Assembly (NCBI RefSeq): GCF_016025525.2
Contig: NZ_JACSGR010000001.1
Span: forward strand, 1 to 64,000
Source of the DNA: Eikenella glucosivorans
Lineage (GTDB): Bacteria; Pseudomonadota; Gammaproteobacteria; Burkholderiales; Neisseriaceae
Reading direction: 5' to 3'
Length of the DNA: 64,000 nt
The stretch's first letter is position 1, and every line of letters begins with the position of its first letter. Both the position numbers and the translations under genes were made by a program. Below the pieces are notes generated by a model. That model did not search any database and was not told the DNA's origin. It saw nothing but the letters and a program-made list of their open reading frames with translations. This document shows positions 63,423 through 64,000 of this stretch, one piece after another.

Positions 63423-64000
63423 CTAATCGCGCGACAGGGCGGCAATCGGGTTGAGCTGCGAGGCATTTTTGGCCGGCATGAAGCCGAACAGCACGCCGAT
63501 AAAGGTGGAGCACAGCACGGCGCTCACGATCGACCAGGTGGAAAACGACATGGCAAACTCGGTGGCCAATGCGTTGAAGCCCAGGCCGATCAGGTAGGAG
63601 AGCACAATCCCCGCCGCGCCGCCGATGAGGCAGATCAACACGGCCTCAATCAGAAACTGCTGCAAAATATTGCCCTGCCGCGCGCCGATGGCCATGCGCA
63701 CGCCGATTTCCTTGGTGCGCTCGGTTACCGACACCAGCATGATATTCATCACGCCGATGCCGCCCACCACCAGCGAAATCAAGGCAATGCAGGAAATCAG
63801 CAGGGTCATGGCGCTGGTGGTTTTTTCGATGGTCTGCTTGATGCTGTCGCTGTTGCTGGTGAAGAAGTCTTCGGTGCCGTGCCGCGCCAGAAGCAGCTCT
63901 TTGATGCCCTGCTCGGCCACCGAGGTGCTCACATCGTCTTTGATTTTCACGGTAACCGAGCTGATGTAGCGTTCGCCGGAAATGCGGTTCATCACCGTGG
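63423..64000 (-). CDS. macB: MacB-type ABC exporter, C-terminal part
   Basis: 192 codons visible to the window edge; the N-terminal ATPase domain lies beyond it. Seen are the end of the periplasmic region (SSVTVKIKDDVSTSVAEQGI), the FtsX-like permease core LISLVVGGIGVMNIMLVSVT, the coupling segment TERTKEIGVRMAIGARQGNI and two more helices, ending AALSRD. Type VII ABC mechanotransmission permease for macrolides, toxins or lipopeptides. 50 nt before the channel gene on the same strand, with a DUS between. Confidence 0.92.
   Translation of the reverse strand, partial: TVMNRISGERYISSVTVKIKDDVSTSVAEQGIKELLLARHGTEDFFTSNSDSIKQTIEKTTSAMTLLISCIALISLVVGGIGVMNIMLVSVTERTKEIGVRMAIGARQGNILQQFLIEAVLICLIGGAAGIVLSYLIGLGFNALATEFAMSFSTWSIVSAVLCSTFIGVLFGFMPAKNASQLNPIAALSRD

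Overview
The window looks like chromosomal DNA of an Eikenella species (Neisseriaceae, Betaproteobacteria). Dozens of copies of AGGCTACCTGAA occur in both orientations; this 12-mer is the published Eikenella dialect of the Neisseriaceae DNA uptake sequence (DUS). The gene content agrees: MisR/MisS, PglL, a Slam protein with a lipoprotein, PilU and PilW, and an inducible ornithine decarboxylase (Eikenella corrodens is ODC-positive). The species call rests on the DUS dialect and on general knowledge of these genes, not on a database search.

Layout. 1-61: start of an IS481-like transposase leaving the window. 0.2-3.4 kb: three tandem EamA/DMT transporters. 3.6-4.4 kb: an AT-rich DUF2971 gene. 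4.5-11.2 kb: pmbA, the glucose-entry genes zwf/pgl/glk, and gltS. 11.4-16 kb: pilU, a universal stress protein, and a surface lipoprotein followed by its probable Slam translocator. 16-25.5 kb: housekeeping genes hemA, pdxH, the run ndk-rlmN-pilW-rodZ-ispG, a TSUP exporter and pssA. 25.8-28.5 kb: lpdA with its own lipoyl domain, and a membrane protein. 28.6-34 kb: an unusual cre locus (mini-creD, creB, creC without a sensor domain) interrupted by an MBL-fold hydrolase, a GlxA-type regulator and a MITE-like element; DUS of other genera's dialects are concentrated here. 34.2-43.4 kb: tatABC, DUF2069 and pglL, misRS, zipA, mrp. 43.8-47.4 kb: speF-potE. 48-57.3 kb: two aminopeptidase P genes alternating with three POT peptide transporters. 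57.7-64 kb: DUF2322, queH, ybdD-cstA, and the end of a macB plus tolC-type efflux operon.

How it works together. The metabolic genes point to peptide and amino-acid use: peptide import (POT) feeding X-Pro aminopeptidases, glutamate uptake, pyruvate/peptide-type CstA uptake, and ornithine decarboxylation with putrescine export, which consumes acid. The envelope genes cover type IV pili (PilU, PilW), pilin glycosylation (PglL), envelope stress signalling (MisRS, Cre), Tat export and surface lipoprotein display (Slam). Inverted DUS pairs close most transcription units and probably act as terminators. No tRNA, rRNA or CRISPR array was found.

The most interesting items are the Slam/fHbp-like lipoprotein pair, the parallel loss of periplasmic domains in CreC and CreD inside a locus with mixed DUS dialects, the 161-bp inverted-repeat element, a DUS-linked composite intergenic repeat, and DUS copies that double as stop codons or ribosome-binding sites.
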